This document shows positions 9,842 through 19,300 of a DNA stretch of 64,000 nucleotides, piece after piece. Made by a program: the position numbers and the translations under genes. This stretch comes from Brachybacterium tyrofermentans (GTDB lineage Bacteria; Actinomycetota; Actinomycetes; Actinomycetales; Dermabacteraceae). The notes beneath the pieces were generated by a model that was not told where the DNA came from, ran no database searches, and saw nothing but the letters and a program-made list of their open reading frames with translations. The stretch is taken from the NCBI RefSeq assembly GCF_014897585.1, contig NZ_JABUXW010000002.1:218884-282883 (forward strand), given 5' to 3'. The first letter of the stretch is position 1; each line of letters starts with the position of its first letter.

Positions 9842-11750
9842 GCACGGCGGGCCGCCATCCACGCACCGAGCTGAGCAGTGCGATGCGGGAGGCGGCCCGC
9901 AGCTCGGCGACGGTGATCTCGCGCTCGCGGACCTGCCCGGCCTCGAGCGCGAGGCGCCGCCCGACGCCGGCCAGGCAGCCGTCCTCGACCGGTGGCGTGC
10001 ACCAGCTGCCGTCGATCTGGACGAGCAGGGTCGCGATCGTCGTCTCGGTGACGCGGCCGTCGCGTCCTCGCAGCACGACGTCGTCGACAGCTGCAGGTCC
10101 TCGGGCGTCTCCGTCGCGGCCGAGGTCGCCAGCACGAGCACGAGCACGGGCGAGCGCTGCCACGAGGTGGGCCCTGTCGGTCGTCTTTTGACGTACCGCC
10201 GGCGCACCGGGGTCCTGGGTCCGGTCGTCCAGCGCGAGGACCACGGGGCCGGCGCCGGCCACCGGGATCGGGCGATCGGTGAGATCGAACTGGCCATCCA
10301 TCCCGAGGGCGAGGCGCAGCACCGCATCGCGTCCGCCTGCCGCGAGCTGCGACGCCCGTGCTCTCACGGCATCACGCACCTGCTCGCGATCGCACGGGAG
10401 GGCGAAGGACCTCGCGGAGTCCTCCAGACGGTCCAGATGCTCCTCGAGGTTGCGGGGCAGTCCGTCGACGACCGCGAGGGTCTCGAGCAGGGCGAACTGC
10501 GTGGAGTCCCGGGAGGGGTCCGGTGCACGAGTCGCGTCGTGGCCCGGTCTGTCCCGACGGTCCAGCCCGTCCTGCCTGTCCAGTCTGTCCAGGACTCGCA
10601 TCTTGACTTCGAGCTCGGCGTGCTCCGCCGCCGCCTCGGACGGCCAGGTGATCCCGCTGCCCACGCCGTACACGGCGGAGCCGTCGGACCGGTCGACGAC
10701 CAGAGTGCGGATCGCGACGCTGAACGAGGACGACGCCGGCACCGGACCAGTCGAAGTGCTGCGAGCCGGGGCGAGCCATCCGATGGCACCGCAGTACACG
10801 CCGCGCGGGCCGGTCTCGAGGTCGCGAATCAGGGCCATGGTCGAAGCCTTCGGGGCGCCGGTGATGGAGCCGCACGGGAACATCGCGGCCATCGTCTCCT
10901 CGAGGCCGACGCCCGGGGCCGCCTCCGCCGTGATGGTGCTGGTCATCTGCCAGACGGTCGGATACCGCTCGACGTCGAGCAGAGAGGGAACGGCGACCCC
11001 TCCGGGGCGTGCGAGGCGAGCGAGGTCGTTGCGCAGGAGGTCCACGATCATGATGTTCTCGGCGCGTTCCTTGGCGCTGCTGAGCAGGTGGGCGCGGGAT
11101 GCGGCATCCGCGGCAGGGCCGGGCTGCCGGGCCGCGGTCCCCTTCATCGGCGCCGTCGTGAGCAGATCTGCGCTGCGCGATATGAACAGCTCAGGGCTCG
11201 CGCTGAGGACCGTCGTGCGCCCCAGGTCGAGGTAGGCGCCGTACGGGGCCTCTTGCGCGGCGATCAGATCCAGATAGCAGGAGAGCAGGTCCCCGGTGAT
11301 GTGCCCACGGCGTCGGGTGGTGAGGTTCGTCTGATAGGTCTCCCCCGCGGCGATCGCGGCCTGCACCGTCGCCATCGCCGCGGCATGCTCCGCAGGGGTC
11401 CACTCGTCGGCCCACGGGCCGACCTCGTAGCCTCCCCGCTCGGACGACGGCGCACCAGAGGTGCCGAGAGGATCGGGAACATCCGGAGCATCCGCGATGC
11501 CGAACCACAGCAGGGGCAGGCCCTCGCTCGGCGTCTGCGTGGCCAGGGCGGGATCGAGCCCGGAGGCGGCCTCATAAGTGATCAGCCCGGCCGCCCAGCG
11601 GCCGGCGTCGACCCGGTCCTGCACGGCGCGCAGGGCAGGACGGACCTCGTCCGGGGTGCGAGCTGTGATCTCCTCGCGGAAGGAGGAGAACTGCCGTGAG
11701 GTGCCGCCAGGGATGTCGTCGAACCGGACGAACGGGCGGTGCGTGGGCAT
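9816..11750 (-). CDS. pabB: Aminodeoxychorismate synthase component I fused to aminodeoxychorismate lyase
   Basis: Two steps of p-aminobenzoate (folate) synthesis in one 644-residue chain. The N-terminal part is a chorismate-binding domain: GETYQTNLTTR, MKGTAARQPGP, the ERAENIMIVDLLRND motif, MFPCGSITGAPK, and GVYCGAIGW. From about residue 420 there is a class IV PLP lyase region with ALLETLAVVDG, the lysine-containing RQKTTDRAHL and ETTIATLLV. The start at 11750 has GGGGAGGATCGC before ATG; upstream in-frame codons would run into the tRNA gene. A Gln/Asp/Arg-rich linker (LDRQDGLDRRDRPG) joins the halves. No amidotransferase pabA partner is seen nearby. The end overlaps otsAB by 26 bases. Confidence 0.92.
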   Translation of the reverse strand: MPTHRPFVRFDDIPGGTSRQFSSFREEITARTPDEVRPALRAVQDRVDAGRWAAGLITYEAASGLDPALATQTPSEGLPLLWFGIADAPDVPDPLGTSGAPSSERGGYEVGPWADEWTPAEHAAAMATVQAAIAAGETYQTNLTTRRRGHITGDLLSCYLDLIAAQEAPYGAYLDLGRTTVLSASPELFISRSADLLTTAPMKGTAARQPGPAADAASRAHLLSSAKERAENIMIVDLLRNDLARLARPGGVAVPSLLDVERYPTVWQMTSTITAEAAPGVGLEETMAAMFPCGSITGAPKASTMALIRDLETGPRGVYCGAIGWLAPARSTSTGPVPASSSFSVAIRTLVVDRSDGSAVYGVGSGITWPSEAAAEHAELEVKMRVLDRLDRQDGLDRRDRPGHDATRAPDPSRDSTQFALLETLAVVDGLPRNLEEHLDRLEDSARSFALPCDREQVRDAVRARASQLAAGGRDAVLRLALGMDGQFDLTDRPIPVAGAGPVVLALDDRTQDPGAPAVRQKTTDRAHLVAALARARARAGDLGRDGDARGPAAVDDVVLRGRDGRVTETTIATLLVQIDGSWCTPPVEDGCLAGVGRRLALEAGQVREREITVAELRAASRIALLSSVRGWRPAVLSSPGAAR

Positions 11751-11832
11751 GCGATCCTCCCCGATGCATGAGCCGGAACGACGACGTCCCCGGTCAGGGG
11801 CCACAAGGGCCTCGGACCGGGGACGTCTGACG

Positions 11833-11905
11833 TGCCCGCGACAGGATTCGAACCTACGACCTTCTGCTCCGGAGGCAGACGCTCTATCCACTGAGCTACG
11901 CGGGC
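11833..11905 (-). tRNA. tRNA-Arg(CCG)
   Basis: Cloverleaf on the minus strand: acceptor GCCCGCG pairs with CGCGGGC, the anticodon loop is CTCCGGA (anticodon CCG, codon CGG), and the T loop is TTCGAAT. It is 73 bases long with discriminator A and no encoded CCA. It lies just upstream of pabB in the same direction. Confidence 0.95.
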
Positions 11906-12015
11906 CGACCGTGCGAGTCTAGCAAGTCCTCGGGGCCCGGCGGGACACCGCGGCGGCTGGTGAGCCGAGGTGTGAGGCGGACCTCACCTCAGGCGGTCCT
12001 CATCTCAGGAAGTCC

Positions 12016-13074
12016 TCATCCCGGCAACGGCAGCTGAGCCCCGTGCAGGACCGCCGAGGGGTCCGCGGCGATGCGCAGGCCGCTGGGGTCCGCGCCGAAG
12101 CGCACCAGGAGGTCTCCGACGGCACCGATCATGGCGCCGTTGTCCGTGCACAGCGCGGGCGGCGGGATCCGCAGCTCGATGCCGGCGGCATCGCAGCGCT
12201 CCTGTGCCACGGCGCGCAGCCGGGCGTTGGCCGCGACGCCGCCGACGATGACCAGGGTGCTCAGGTTCCTCTCGCGCACGGCCCGGAGTGCCTTGGTGAC
12301 CAGCACGTCCACCACAGCCTGCTCGAAGGAGGCCGCGATGTCAGCGACGGGGACCGACTCGCCGGCGCGCTCGATGCGTTCCACGGTGCGGGCGACGGCG
12401 GTCTTCAGCCCGGAGAACGAGAAGACGAACGGCGCATCGCCGGATCGCAGCATCGCGCGCGGGAACCGGAAGGCGGTCGGATCCCCGCCGACCGCGGCGC
12501 GGGAGATCGCCGGCCCCCCTGGGTACCCGAGACCCAGCAGGCGGGCGACCTTGTCGAAGGCCTCCCCGGCGGCATCGTCCAGGGTGTCCCCGAGATGCTC
12601 GATCGGATCGCGCACGAGGTCCCCGACCGCCAGGATCGAGGTGTGGCCGCCGGAGACGATCAGCACGATGCTGCGTTCGGGGAGCGGGCCGTGCTCGAGG
12701 GTGTCCGCGGCGGCGTGGCCGGCGAGGTGGTGGACGCCGTACAGCGGCTTGTCCAGCGACCAGGCCACAGCCTTCGCGGCGGCGAGGCCGACGTGGACCG
12801 CGGTGGCGAGCCCCGGGCCGGAGGTGACCGCGACGTGGGTGATGTCGCCGAGCTCGACCCCGGCGTCCTCGAGGGCGAGGTGCAGCGTGGGGACCGCGGC
12901 ATCGAGATGAGCTCGGGCGGCGATCTCGGGGACGACTCCCCCGAAATCCGCGTGCTGAGAGGCGCTGGAGGCCAGTCCCTGACCGAGCAGGACTCCCTCG
13001 GAGACGAGCCCGAAACCGGTCTCGTCGCACGAGGACTCGACCCCGAGCACGAGGGGTGCCCCGGAACGGATCAC
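12016..13074 (-). CDS. tsaD: tRNA threonylcarbamoyltransferase subunit TsaD
   Basis: Transfers threonylcarbamoyl to A37 of ANN-decoding tRNAs, with TsaB/TsaE partners that are not in this window. The 352-residue protein shows LGVESSCDETGFGLV at the N-terminus, the metal-binding HHLAGHAA motif, IVLIVSGGHTSI, and VGGVAANARLR near the end. Length is typical for the family. The start is a GTG at 13074 overlapping the stop of the M23 peptidase gene (GTGA), so the two are probably co-translated. Its usual neighbours tsaB, tsaE and rimI are absent here. Confidence 0.95.
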   Translation of the reverse strand: MIRSGAPLVLGVESSCDETGFGLVSEGVLLGQGLASSASQHADFGGVVPEIAARAHLDAAVPTLHLALEDAGVELGDITHVAVTSGPGLATAVHVGLAAAKAVAWSLDKPLYGVHHLAGHAAADTLEHGPLPERSIVLIVSGGHTSILAVGDLVRDPIEHLGDTLDDAAGEAFDKVARLLGLGYPGGPAISRAAVGGDPTAFRFPRAMLRSGDAPFVFSFSGLKTAVARTVERIERAGESVPVADIAASFEQAVVDVLVTKALRAVRERNLSTLVIVGGVAANARLRAVAQERCDAAGIELRIPPPALCTDNGAMIGAVGDLLVRFGADPSGLRIAADPSAVLHGAQLPLPG

Positions 13075-14000
13075 CGCAGGATCGACATCGGGTTGGAGTA
13101 GTTGCCCGCCTCGTCCATCGTCGCGAAGTGCAGGTGGCAGCCGGTGGAGCGGCCGGTCGACCCGACGTAGCCGACGGTGTCGCCCTGCTGCACGGTGGCA
13201 CCCACCGAGGTGTTGAAGCCCTGCAGGTGGTAGTAGCCGGTGATGACGCCGTTGCCGTGGTCGACCTTGACCCGATTGCCGGAGGCGGAGTTGTACTCGA
13301 CGGCCACGACCGTGCCGGCCTTGGCAGCCTTCACAGGGGTACCGCAGGACGCACCGAAGTCGACACCGTTGTGACCCTTGAAGTAGCCGAGGACGGGGTG
13401 CATGCGGCCGCCGAAGCCGGAGGTGATCGGGGCGTTCACGGGGTCGATGTAGCCGCCGCTGGAGGCCGGCGCGGCCGCGCCTTCTGCCGAGGCGTCCGCG
13501 GACGCGCCCTCCGCGACAATAGGCTCGGGCTCGGGGGCCGGGGCTGCGACCTCGATGCCGGTGCTGCCGGCGGCCTCCGCCTTCGCCGCGTCGGCCTTCG
13601 CGGTGTCAGCCTTCGCGTCGTCTGCAGACTTCTCGCCCTTCGCGGGGGAGGTGCGGTCCGTGCTGCGCGTGGAGTCGGAGTCGTCGGTGCGGGTCTCGAG
13701 CGCAGCCGTCCCGGCGTTCGCGGAGAGGTCCGCGGTCGGCAGGGAGACGGGCGCTGCAGGGACCTCTGCGGGCTCGGCGACCGACTGCGGCGCCGGCGCT
13801 GCGGTGGCGTCTCCGACGGCGGCGGTCTCGTCGATGCCGGCAGCGGCTGCCGCCAGAGGTGCGGCGATCGTGGCGGTGGCGAGGACGCCGAGCACGCCCA
13901 CCTTCACCGCGCTGGCGGGAAGGGCGGCGTCACGGTGAGTGCCTCCGATTGCTCGGAGCTTGCGCACCGAGGCGCGTCCATCGGCGCGGTGATTCGCCAC
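13071..14000 (-). CDS. Secreted M23-family peptidoglycan peptidase (LytM domain)
   Basis: Predicted zinc endopeptidase acting on cell-wall cross-links. The C-terminal 120 residues hold the LytM motifs: GFGGRMHPVLG, GHNGVDFGA (first zinc ligands) and the GCHLHF motif. Before this there is a hydrophobic stretch VLATATIAAPLAAAAA that would act as signal peptide or anchor, then about 110 residues of Ala/Asp/Lys-rich disordered sequence including the repeat AKADTAKADAAKAEAAG. The start at GTG 14000 (VANHRADGR) is chosen for a GCAGG seven bases upstream; an ATG-type start at 14102 is possible. It is translationally coupled to tsaD and divergent from a two-component system, but a regulatory link to that system is only a guess. 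Confidence 0.85.
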   Translation of the reverse strand: MANHRADGRASVRKLRAIGGTHRDAALPASAVKVGVLGVLATATIAAPLAAAAAGIDETAAVGDATAAPAPQSVAEPAEVPAAPVSLPTADLSANAGTAALETRTDDSDSTRSTDRTSPAKGEKSADDAKADTAKADAAKAEAAGSTGIEVAAPAPEPEPIVAEGASADASAEGAAAPASSGGYIDPVNAPITSGFGGRMHPVLGYFKGHNGVDFGASCGTPVKAAKAGTVVAVEYNSASGNRVKVDHGNGVITGYYHLQGFNTSVGATVQQGDTVGYVGSTGRSTGCHLHFATMDEAGNYSNPMSILR

Positions 14001-14334
14001 GTGAAGACCTGCTTCCAGTTCGACTGCGTATTCCGGTTCGTACGTCTGTCCGAGCGCGACGCCGGACAGGGGAAGGACGCGTCGCCGAACAACCTCGAAC
14101 AACCTACGGCCCCGTCGCCCGAATGGACCAGCAGGTCACCCGTGACATTGCCAAGTTTTTGCCCTAAAGCCCCAAAGGTTGCCCGGTCTTGACGGGAGCG
14201 GGTCCTCGACGTGCGCCGCGCCACCTGTGGAAGCGACCAGAAGGCGTCGACGGTCATGTCGCCGGCGGCGCGGAGCACGCGCCGTGCGTCGTGATATCAG
14301 GGTCGTCGCAGACGCCGCGCACTAGAGTGGCGGC
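14001..14334. other. Divergent intergenic region, M23 peptidase / response regulator
   Basis: About 330 bases with no gene. It contains an inverted repeat GTCAC-GG-GTGAC around 14138-14149, with C- and A-rich patches next to it (a GCCCTAAAGCCCC-like tract), and a leaderless-type -10 at the right end. I looked for a ydaO-type c-di-AMP riboswitch, common before such peptidases in actinobacteria, and could not align its conserved blocks. Confidence 0.4.
14323..14328 (+). promoter_or_regulatory. -10 element, leaderless response regulator gene
   Basis: TAGAGT followed by exactly six bases and then the ATG at 14335, so transcription would begin on the start codon. No Shine-Dalgarno sequence is present. 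The same geometry recurs at several other genes in the window. Confidence 0.65.
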
Positions 14335-15147
14335 ATGTCGAACCCGGACCAGGCAGCATCCCCATCGGCCCCGCCGCGCGTCGTGGTGATCGAGGACGAG
14401 CCGACGATCACCCGTGCCATCGCCGACCGGCTCACCGCCGAGGGCTGGGAGGTCTCCACCGCGCTCGACGGGCCCTCCGGGGTGCGGACGGTGGCCGAGG
14501 TGCGCCCTGACGTCGTCGTCCTCGACGTCATGCTCCCGGGCTTCGACGGCCTCGAGGTGTGCCGTCGCATCCAGGCCGACGAGCCGGTCCCGGTGCTCAT
14601 GCTGACCGCCCGCGACGACGAGACCGACATGCTGGTCGGTCTCGGCGTCGGCGCGGACGACTACATGACCAAGCCGTTCTCCATGCGCGAGCTCGCCGCC
14701 CGCCTCAAGGCCCTGCTGCGGCGGGTGCGCCGCACGACTCCCCCGCCCACCTCGGAGACCGAGCAGAACGTCGCTCTGCAGTTCGGTGACCTGGTGATCG
14801 ACCGAGCCGGCCGCCGTGTGATGCGAGCGGGCGTTCCGGCCCACCTCACGCCGACCGAGTTCGACCTGCTGCTGTGCCTCGCCAACGCCCCCGGCACCGT
14901 CCTCACCCGGGAGCAGCTGCTCGCGGACGTCTGGGACTGGATCGACGCGACAGGCACCCGCACGGTCGACTCCCATGTCAAGGCGCTCCGGCGGAAGCTC
15001 GGCGCCGATCTGGTGCGCACGGTCCATGGCGTGGGATACGCCCTGGAGATCCCGGAGGACGACCTCGATGAGGACGGCACCCTCGCTGAGGATCCCGCGG
15101 ACATCTCCTCCCTGCGCACTCCGGCCGACCCCCCGACCTCCCCGTGA
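14335..15147 (+). CDS. OmpR/PhoB-type response regulator
   Basis: DNA-binding response regulator of a two-component system. The 270-residue protein has a receiver domain with the acidic pair IEDEP at 19-23, phospho-acceptor Asp64 in VVLDVMLPG, TARDD, and lysine in MTKPFSMRE, then a winged-helix output domain (LTPTEFDLLLCLANAPG, TVDSHVKALRRKLGADLVRTVHGVGYAL). A 35-residue acidic tail ends the protein, longer than usual. The kinase gene follows with a GTGA overlap. The gene appears leaderless. The target genes are unknown; the divergent M23 peptidase is a candidate by position only. Confidence 0.93.
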   Translation: MSNPDQAASPSAPPRVVVIEDEPTITRAIADRLTAEGWEVSTALDGPSGVRTVAEVRPDVVVLDVMLPGFDGLEVCRRIQADEPVPVLMLTARDDETDMLVGLGVGADDYMTKPFSMRELAARLKALLRRVRRTTPPPTSETEQNVALQFGDLVIDRAGRRVMRAGVPAHLTPTEFDLLLCLANAPGTVLTREQLLADVWDWIDATGTRTVDSHVKALRRKLGADLVRTVHGVGYALEIPEDDLDEDGTLAEDPADISSLRTPADPPTSP

Positions 15148-16253
15148 CGACGGAGCATCCACCGGCCGACGGGTCCTCGCCGCCGGTCGCACGCCGCAGG
15201 GTCCCCGAGCGGCTCGACGTGCGCCCCCTGGACCGCTTCCGCTCCTTCAAGGTCAAGCTCGGGATCCTGGTCGGTGCCGTCGTGCTGGTCGCGGCCCTGC
15301 TGACCCAGGTCAGCATCCGCGCCGGCATCGAGCCCCTGCTGGCCATCCCGCTCGTCGTGATCGCCGCGCTCGTCTTCACCCAGCTGCTGGCCCGCGGTAT
15401 GACCTCTCCGCTGCGCGAGATCACCGCGGCGGCGCGCGCCATGGCACGGGGCGACTACACCCAGCGGATCCGATCCAGCAGCCGCGACGAGATCGGCCAG
15501 CTCGCCGAGGCCTTCTCCACCATGGCCTCGGAGCTGGAGCAGACCGATCGCATGCGCCGCGACCTCGTCGCGAACGTGTCCCATGAGCTGCGCACCCCGG
15601 TCGCGGGCCTGCGCGCCCAGCTGGAGAACCTCGTCGACGGCGTCACCGAGCCGGACCCTGCGGCGCTCGAGGTGGCCCTCACCGAGACCGAACGGCTCTC
15701 GCTGCTGGTGAACCATCTCCTGGACCTCTCCCGACTGGACGCCGGGGTCGTCGAGCTGGACCTCGAGGACATCGAGCTCACCCCCTTCCTCCATGAGGTG
15801 GTCGACGCGGCGACGCTCGCCTCCGGCGGCCGCGACGTGCGCTGGATCGTCGACGTGGAGCCGGCCGACCTGATGGTCACCGCCGATGCGGCCCGCATCC
15901 ATCAGGTGATCCACAACCTGCTCGAGAACGCCGCCCGTCACTCCCCCACCGGCGGCCGGATCCACATCAGCGCCGCCTGTCTCGAGGACGGCGACGGCGT
16001 ACGGATCGATGTGCACGACGAGGGTCCCGGCATCGCCCTCGAGGATCGCTCCCGGGTGTTCGAGCGCTTCCAGCGCGGCGGATACGCGGACAGCTCAGGA
16101 GGAACCGGGCTGGGATTGGCGATCGCGCGCTGGGCCGTGGGACTGCACGGCGGCACGATCGAGGTGCTGGACGATCCGCGCACCGAGGTCGACGGCGACG
16201 GCCGCTCCTCGTTGATCCGGGTGGTCCTGCCCCAGGCCCGCCCCACGACGTGA
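15144..16253 (+). CDS. Sensor histidine kinase
   Basis: Membrane sensor kinase partner of the preceding regulator. The 369 residues comprise a short cytoplasmic N-terminus, two membrane helices at about 39-57 and 64-84 with almost no extracytoplasmic loop, a HAMP domain (SPLREITAAARAMARGDY), an H box with His147 in VSHELRTPVAG, an N box HNLLENAARHSP, and G boxes DEGPGI and GGTGLGLAIARWAVGLHGG. The tiny loop between the helices implies sensing within the membrane or cytoplasm. The GTG start overlaps the regulator stop codon (GTGA), giving strict coupling. Confidence 0.93.
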   Translation: MTTEHPPADGSSPPVARRRVPERLDVRPLDRFRSFKVKLGILVGAVVLVAALLTQVSIRAGIEPLLAIPLVVIAALVFTQLLARGMTSPLREITAAARAMARGDYTQRIRSSSRDEIGQLAEAFSTMASELEQTDRMRRDLVANVSHELRTPVAGLRAQLENLVDGVTEPDPAALEVALTETERLSLLVNHLLDLSRLDAGVVELDLEDIELTPFLHEVVDAATLASGGRDVRWIVDVEPADLMVTADAARIHQVIHNLLENAARHSPTGGRIHISAACLEDGDGVRIDVHDEGPGIALEDRSRVFERFQRGGYADSSGGTGLGLAIARWAVGLHGGTIEVLDDPRTEVDGDGRSSLIRVVLPQARPTT

Positions 16254-16376
16254 CGTCCCACACCACAGGGCCGTCAATCACCCCCGGGACCCCCGAGCGG
16301 CGCATGCGAGGAGTCCTGCTCCGTTAGGCTGTGGCTATCCGTATCACTCGACCGTGAGAAGGCTGGCGATCTCAGA

Positions 16377-19300
16377 GTGTCACAGCAGACACAGGGCTCC
16401 GAGAACTCGGAATTCGGCCCGAATCAGTGGCTCGTGGACTCGCTCCGCGAGCAGTGGCAGCAGGATCCCTCGAGCGTCGACCCCAGTTGGGCGGAGTACT
16501 TCTCCTCCCGTGGTGACCTGACGCCCGCGGCACCCGCTGCCGACGAGCCCTCCCCGGGCAGTCCTCCCGCTGCGATGGAGCAGCAGGAGAAGACCCCGGA
16601 GGACGCGTCACCGCAGGCGGCTCCCGCCACGCAGGCCGACCCTCCGCCGGCCGCTCCCGAGCCGGCACCGGCTCCCGAAGCACCCTCATCCCAGGCCGCG
16701 CCCGCCGCGGCATCCCCTCAGCGCGCGAAGGAAGCTGCTCCTGTGAACGACGAACCCGCGAAGGCCGCACCCCAGCCGACGCCCTCCGTGTCGACCACCT
16801 CGGACCGCCCGGCGAAGATCCCCACCTCCACCGCGCAGATCCCCGTCGTCGAGCTGCGCGAGCCGGAGACCGTCAAGCTGCGCGGCCCCGCCGCCGCCGT
16901 CGTGCGCAACATGAACGAGTCGCTCGAGGTGCCCACGGCGACCTCCGTGCGCGATGTGCCCGTGAAGCTCCTGTTCGACAACCGCATCGTCATCAACAAC
17001 CACCTCAAGCGCAATCGCGCCGGCAAGGTGTCGTTCACCCACCTCATCGGCTGGGCGATGATCGAGGCGATCACCGAGATCACCGACATGAACAACGGCT
17101 TCGCGGTCGACGAGAAGGGCAAGCCGCTGCTCCTCAAGCGCGAGGACATCAACTTCGGCCTCGCCATCGACATGCCGCGCGCCGACGGCAGCCGCGGCCT
17201 GGTCGTGCCCAGCATCAAGGGCGCCCAGCGCTTCGACTTCCTGGGCTTCTGGAAGGCCTACGAGGAGGTCGTGAAGAAGGCCCGTGGCGGCAAGCTCACG
17301 ATGGACGACTTCGCGCACACCACGGTGTCGCTGACCAACCCCGGCGGCATCGGCACCGTCCACTCGATCCCCCGGCTCATGCAGGGCCAGGGCACGATCG
17401 TGGGCGTCGGCGCGATGGACTATCCCGCGCAGTTCCAGGGCGCCAGCCCCGCCACCCTCGCGGACCTCGCGGTCTCGAAGGTCATGACGCTGACCTCGAC
17501 CTATGACCACCGCATCATCCAGGGCGCCGCCTCCGGCGAGTTCCTCAAGCGCATGGGCGACAAGCTCCTGGGCAAGGAGGGCTTCTACGACCGCGTGTTC
17601 GCGGCGCTGCGGATCCCGTACCAGCCGATCCGCTGGGTGCCGGACAACCCCTTCAAGGACTCCAAGTCCGAGCGTCTCGCACGGGTCATGGACCTCATCC
17701 ACTCCTTCCGGGTGCGCGGCCACCTCATGGCGGACACCGATCCGCTGCAGTACCGGGTGCGCAACCACCCCGACCTCGACGTGGAGACCTATGGGCTCAC
17801 GCTGTGGGATCTCGATCGCACCTTCCCCACGCGGGGTCTGGGCGGCAAGGACGAGATGCCGCTGCGCGACATCCTCGGGGTGCTGCGCGACGCGTACAGC
17901 CGCACCATCGGTGTGGAGTACATGCACATCTCCGATCCGGACGAACGTGCCTGGATCCAGGACCGGATGGAGACCCCGCGGCGTCCCTTCGACAAGGTCG
18001 AGCACACGCACATCATGGATCGGCTCAACGCCGCCGAGGCGTTCGAGACCTTCCTGCAGACCAAGTTCGTGGGTCAGAAGCGCTTCTCCCTCGAGGGCGG
18101 CGAGTCGGTCATCCCGATGCTCGACGCCGTCCTGCACGGCGCAGCGCATGCCGGGGTCGACGAGGTCTGCATCGGGATGTCGCACCGCGGCCGCCTGAAC
18201 GTCCTGTCCAACCTCGCCGGGAAGAGCTACGGCCAGATCTTCCAGGAGTTCGAGGGCAACTTCGGCCAGAACCCCGGCTCGGGCGACGTGAAGTACCACC
18301 TGGGCACGGAGGGCACCTACACGTCCCACGACGGGGAGACCACCAAGGTGTACCTCGCCGCGAACCCCTCGCACCTGGAGGCGGTCAACCCCGTCCTCGA
18401 GGGCATCGCCCGGGCGAAGCAGGACCGCCTCGAGCGCCCCGAGGAGTTCCCCGTGCTGCCGATCCTCGTGCACGGCGATGCGGCCTTCGCCGGCCAGGGA
18501 GTGGTCACCGAGACCCTGAACCTGTCCGAGCTGCGCGGGTACCGCACCGGCGGCACGGTGCACGTGGTCATCAACAACCAGATCGGCTTCACGACGCTGC
18601 CGGACTCCTCGCGCTCGTCGTTCTACTCGACCGATGTCGCGAAGTCGACCCAGCTGCCGATCTTCCACGTCAACGGCGATGACCCCGAGGCCTGCGTGCG
18701 CGTCGCGGAGATCGCCTTCAGCTACCGCCAGAAGTTCCACCGCGATGTCGTGATCGACATGGTCTGCTACCGCCGCCGCGGGCACAACGAGGGCGACGAC
18801 CCCTCGATGACGCAGCCGCAGATGTACTCGCTGATCAACGACAAGCCCTCCACGCGCAAGCTGTACATGGAGGCCCTCATCGAGCGGGGCGATCTCACCG
18901 AGGACGAGACCGAGGGCCTGGTGCGCAACTTCCAGGAGCACCTCGACGAGGCCTTCGCGGCGACCCGCGCCGGTGCCTCCGAGGTCGATCCGGACTCGAG
19001 CGTGCAGGGCCTGGAGCTGCCGGCCTCCCAGCGCACGCCGAGCTCCGAGCACGGCGCCGTCGAGACCGCGGTCAGCACCGACGTGCTCTCGCACATCGGC
19101 AGGTCGTTCGGCGAGGTGCCGGACTCCTTCTCGGTCCACCCCAAGCTCATGACCGTGCTCACGCGCCGCCAGCAGATGTCGACCGACGGGAAGATCGACT
19201 GGTCCTACGGCGAGCTGCTCGCCTTCGGCTCGCTGCTCATGGAGGGCCGACGGGTGCGCCTGGCCGGTCAGGACTCGCGTCGCGGCACCTTCGTGCAGCG

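Noticed and set aside
13930..14330. c-di-AMP (ydaO) riboswitch upstream of the M23 peptidase gene
   Set aside because: Expected for such genes in actinobacteria, but I could not align the conserved blocks or a plausible pseudoknotted fold.
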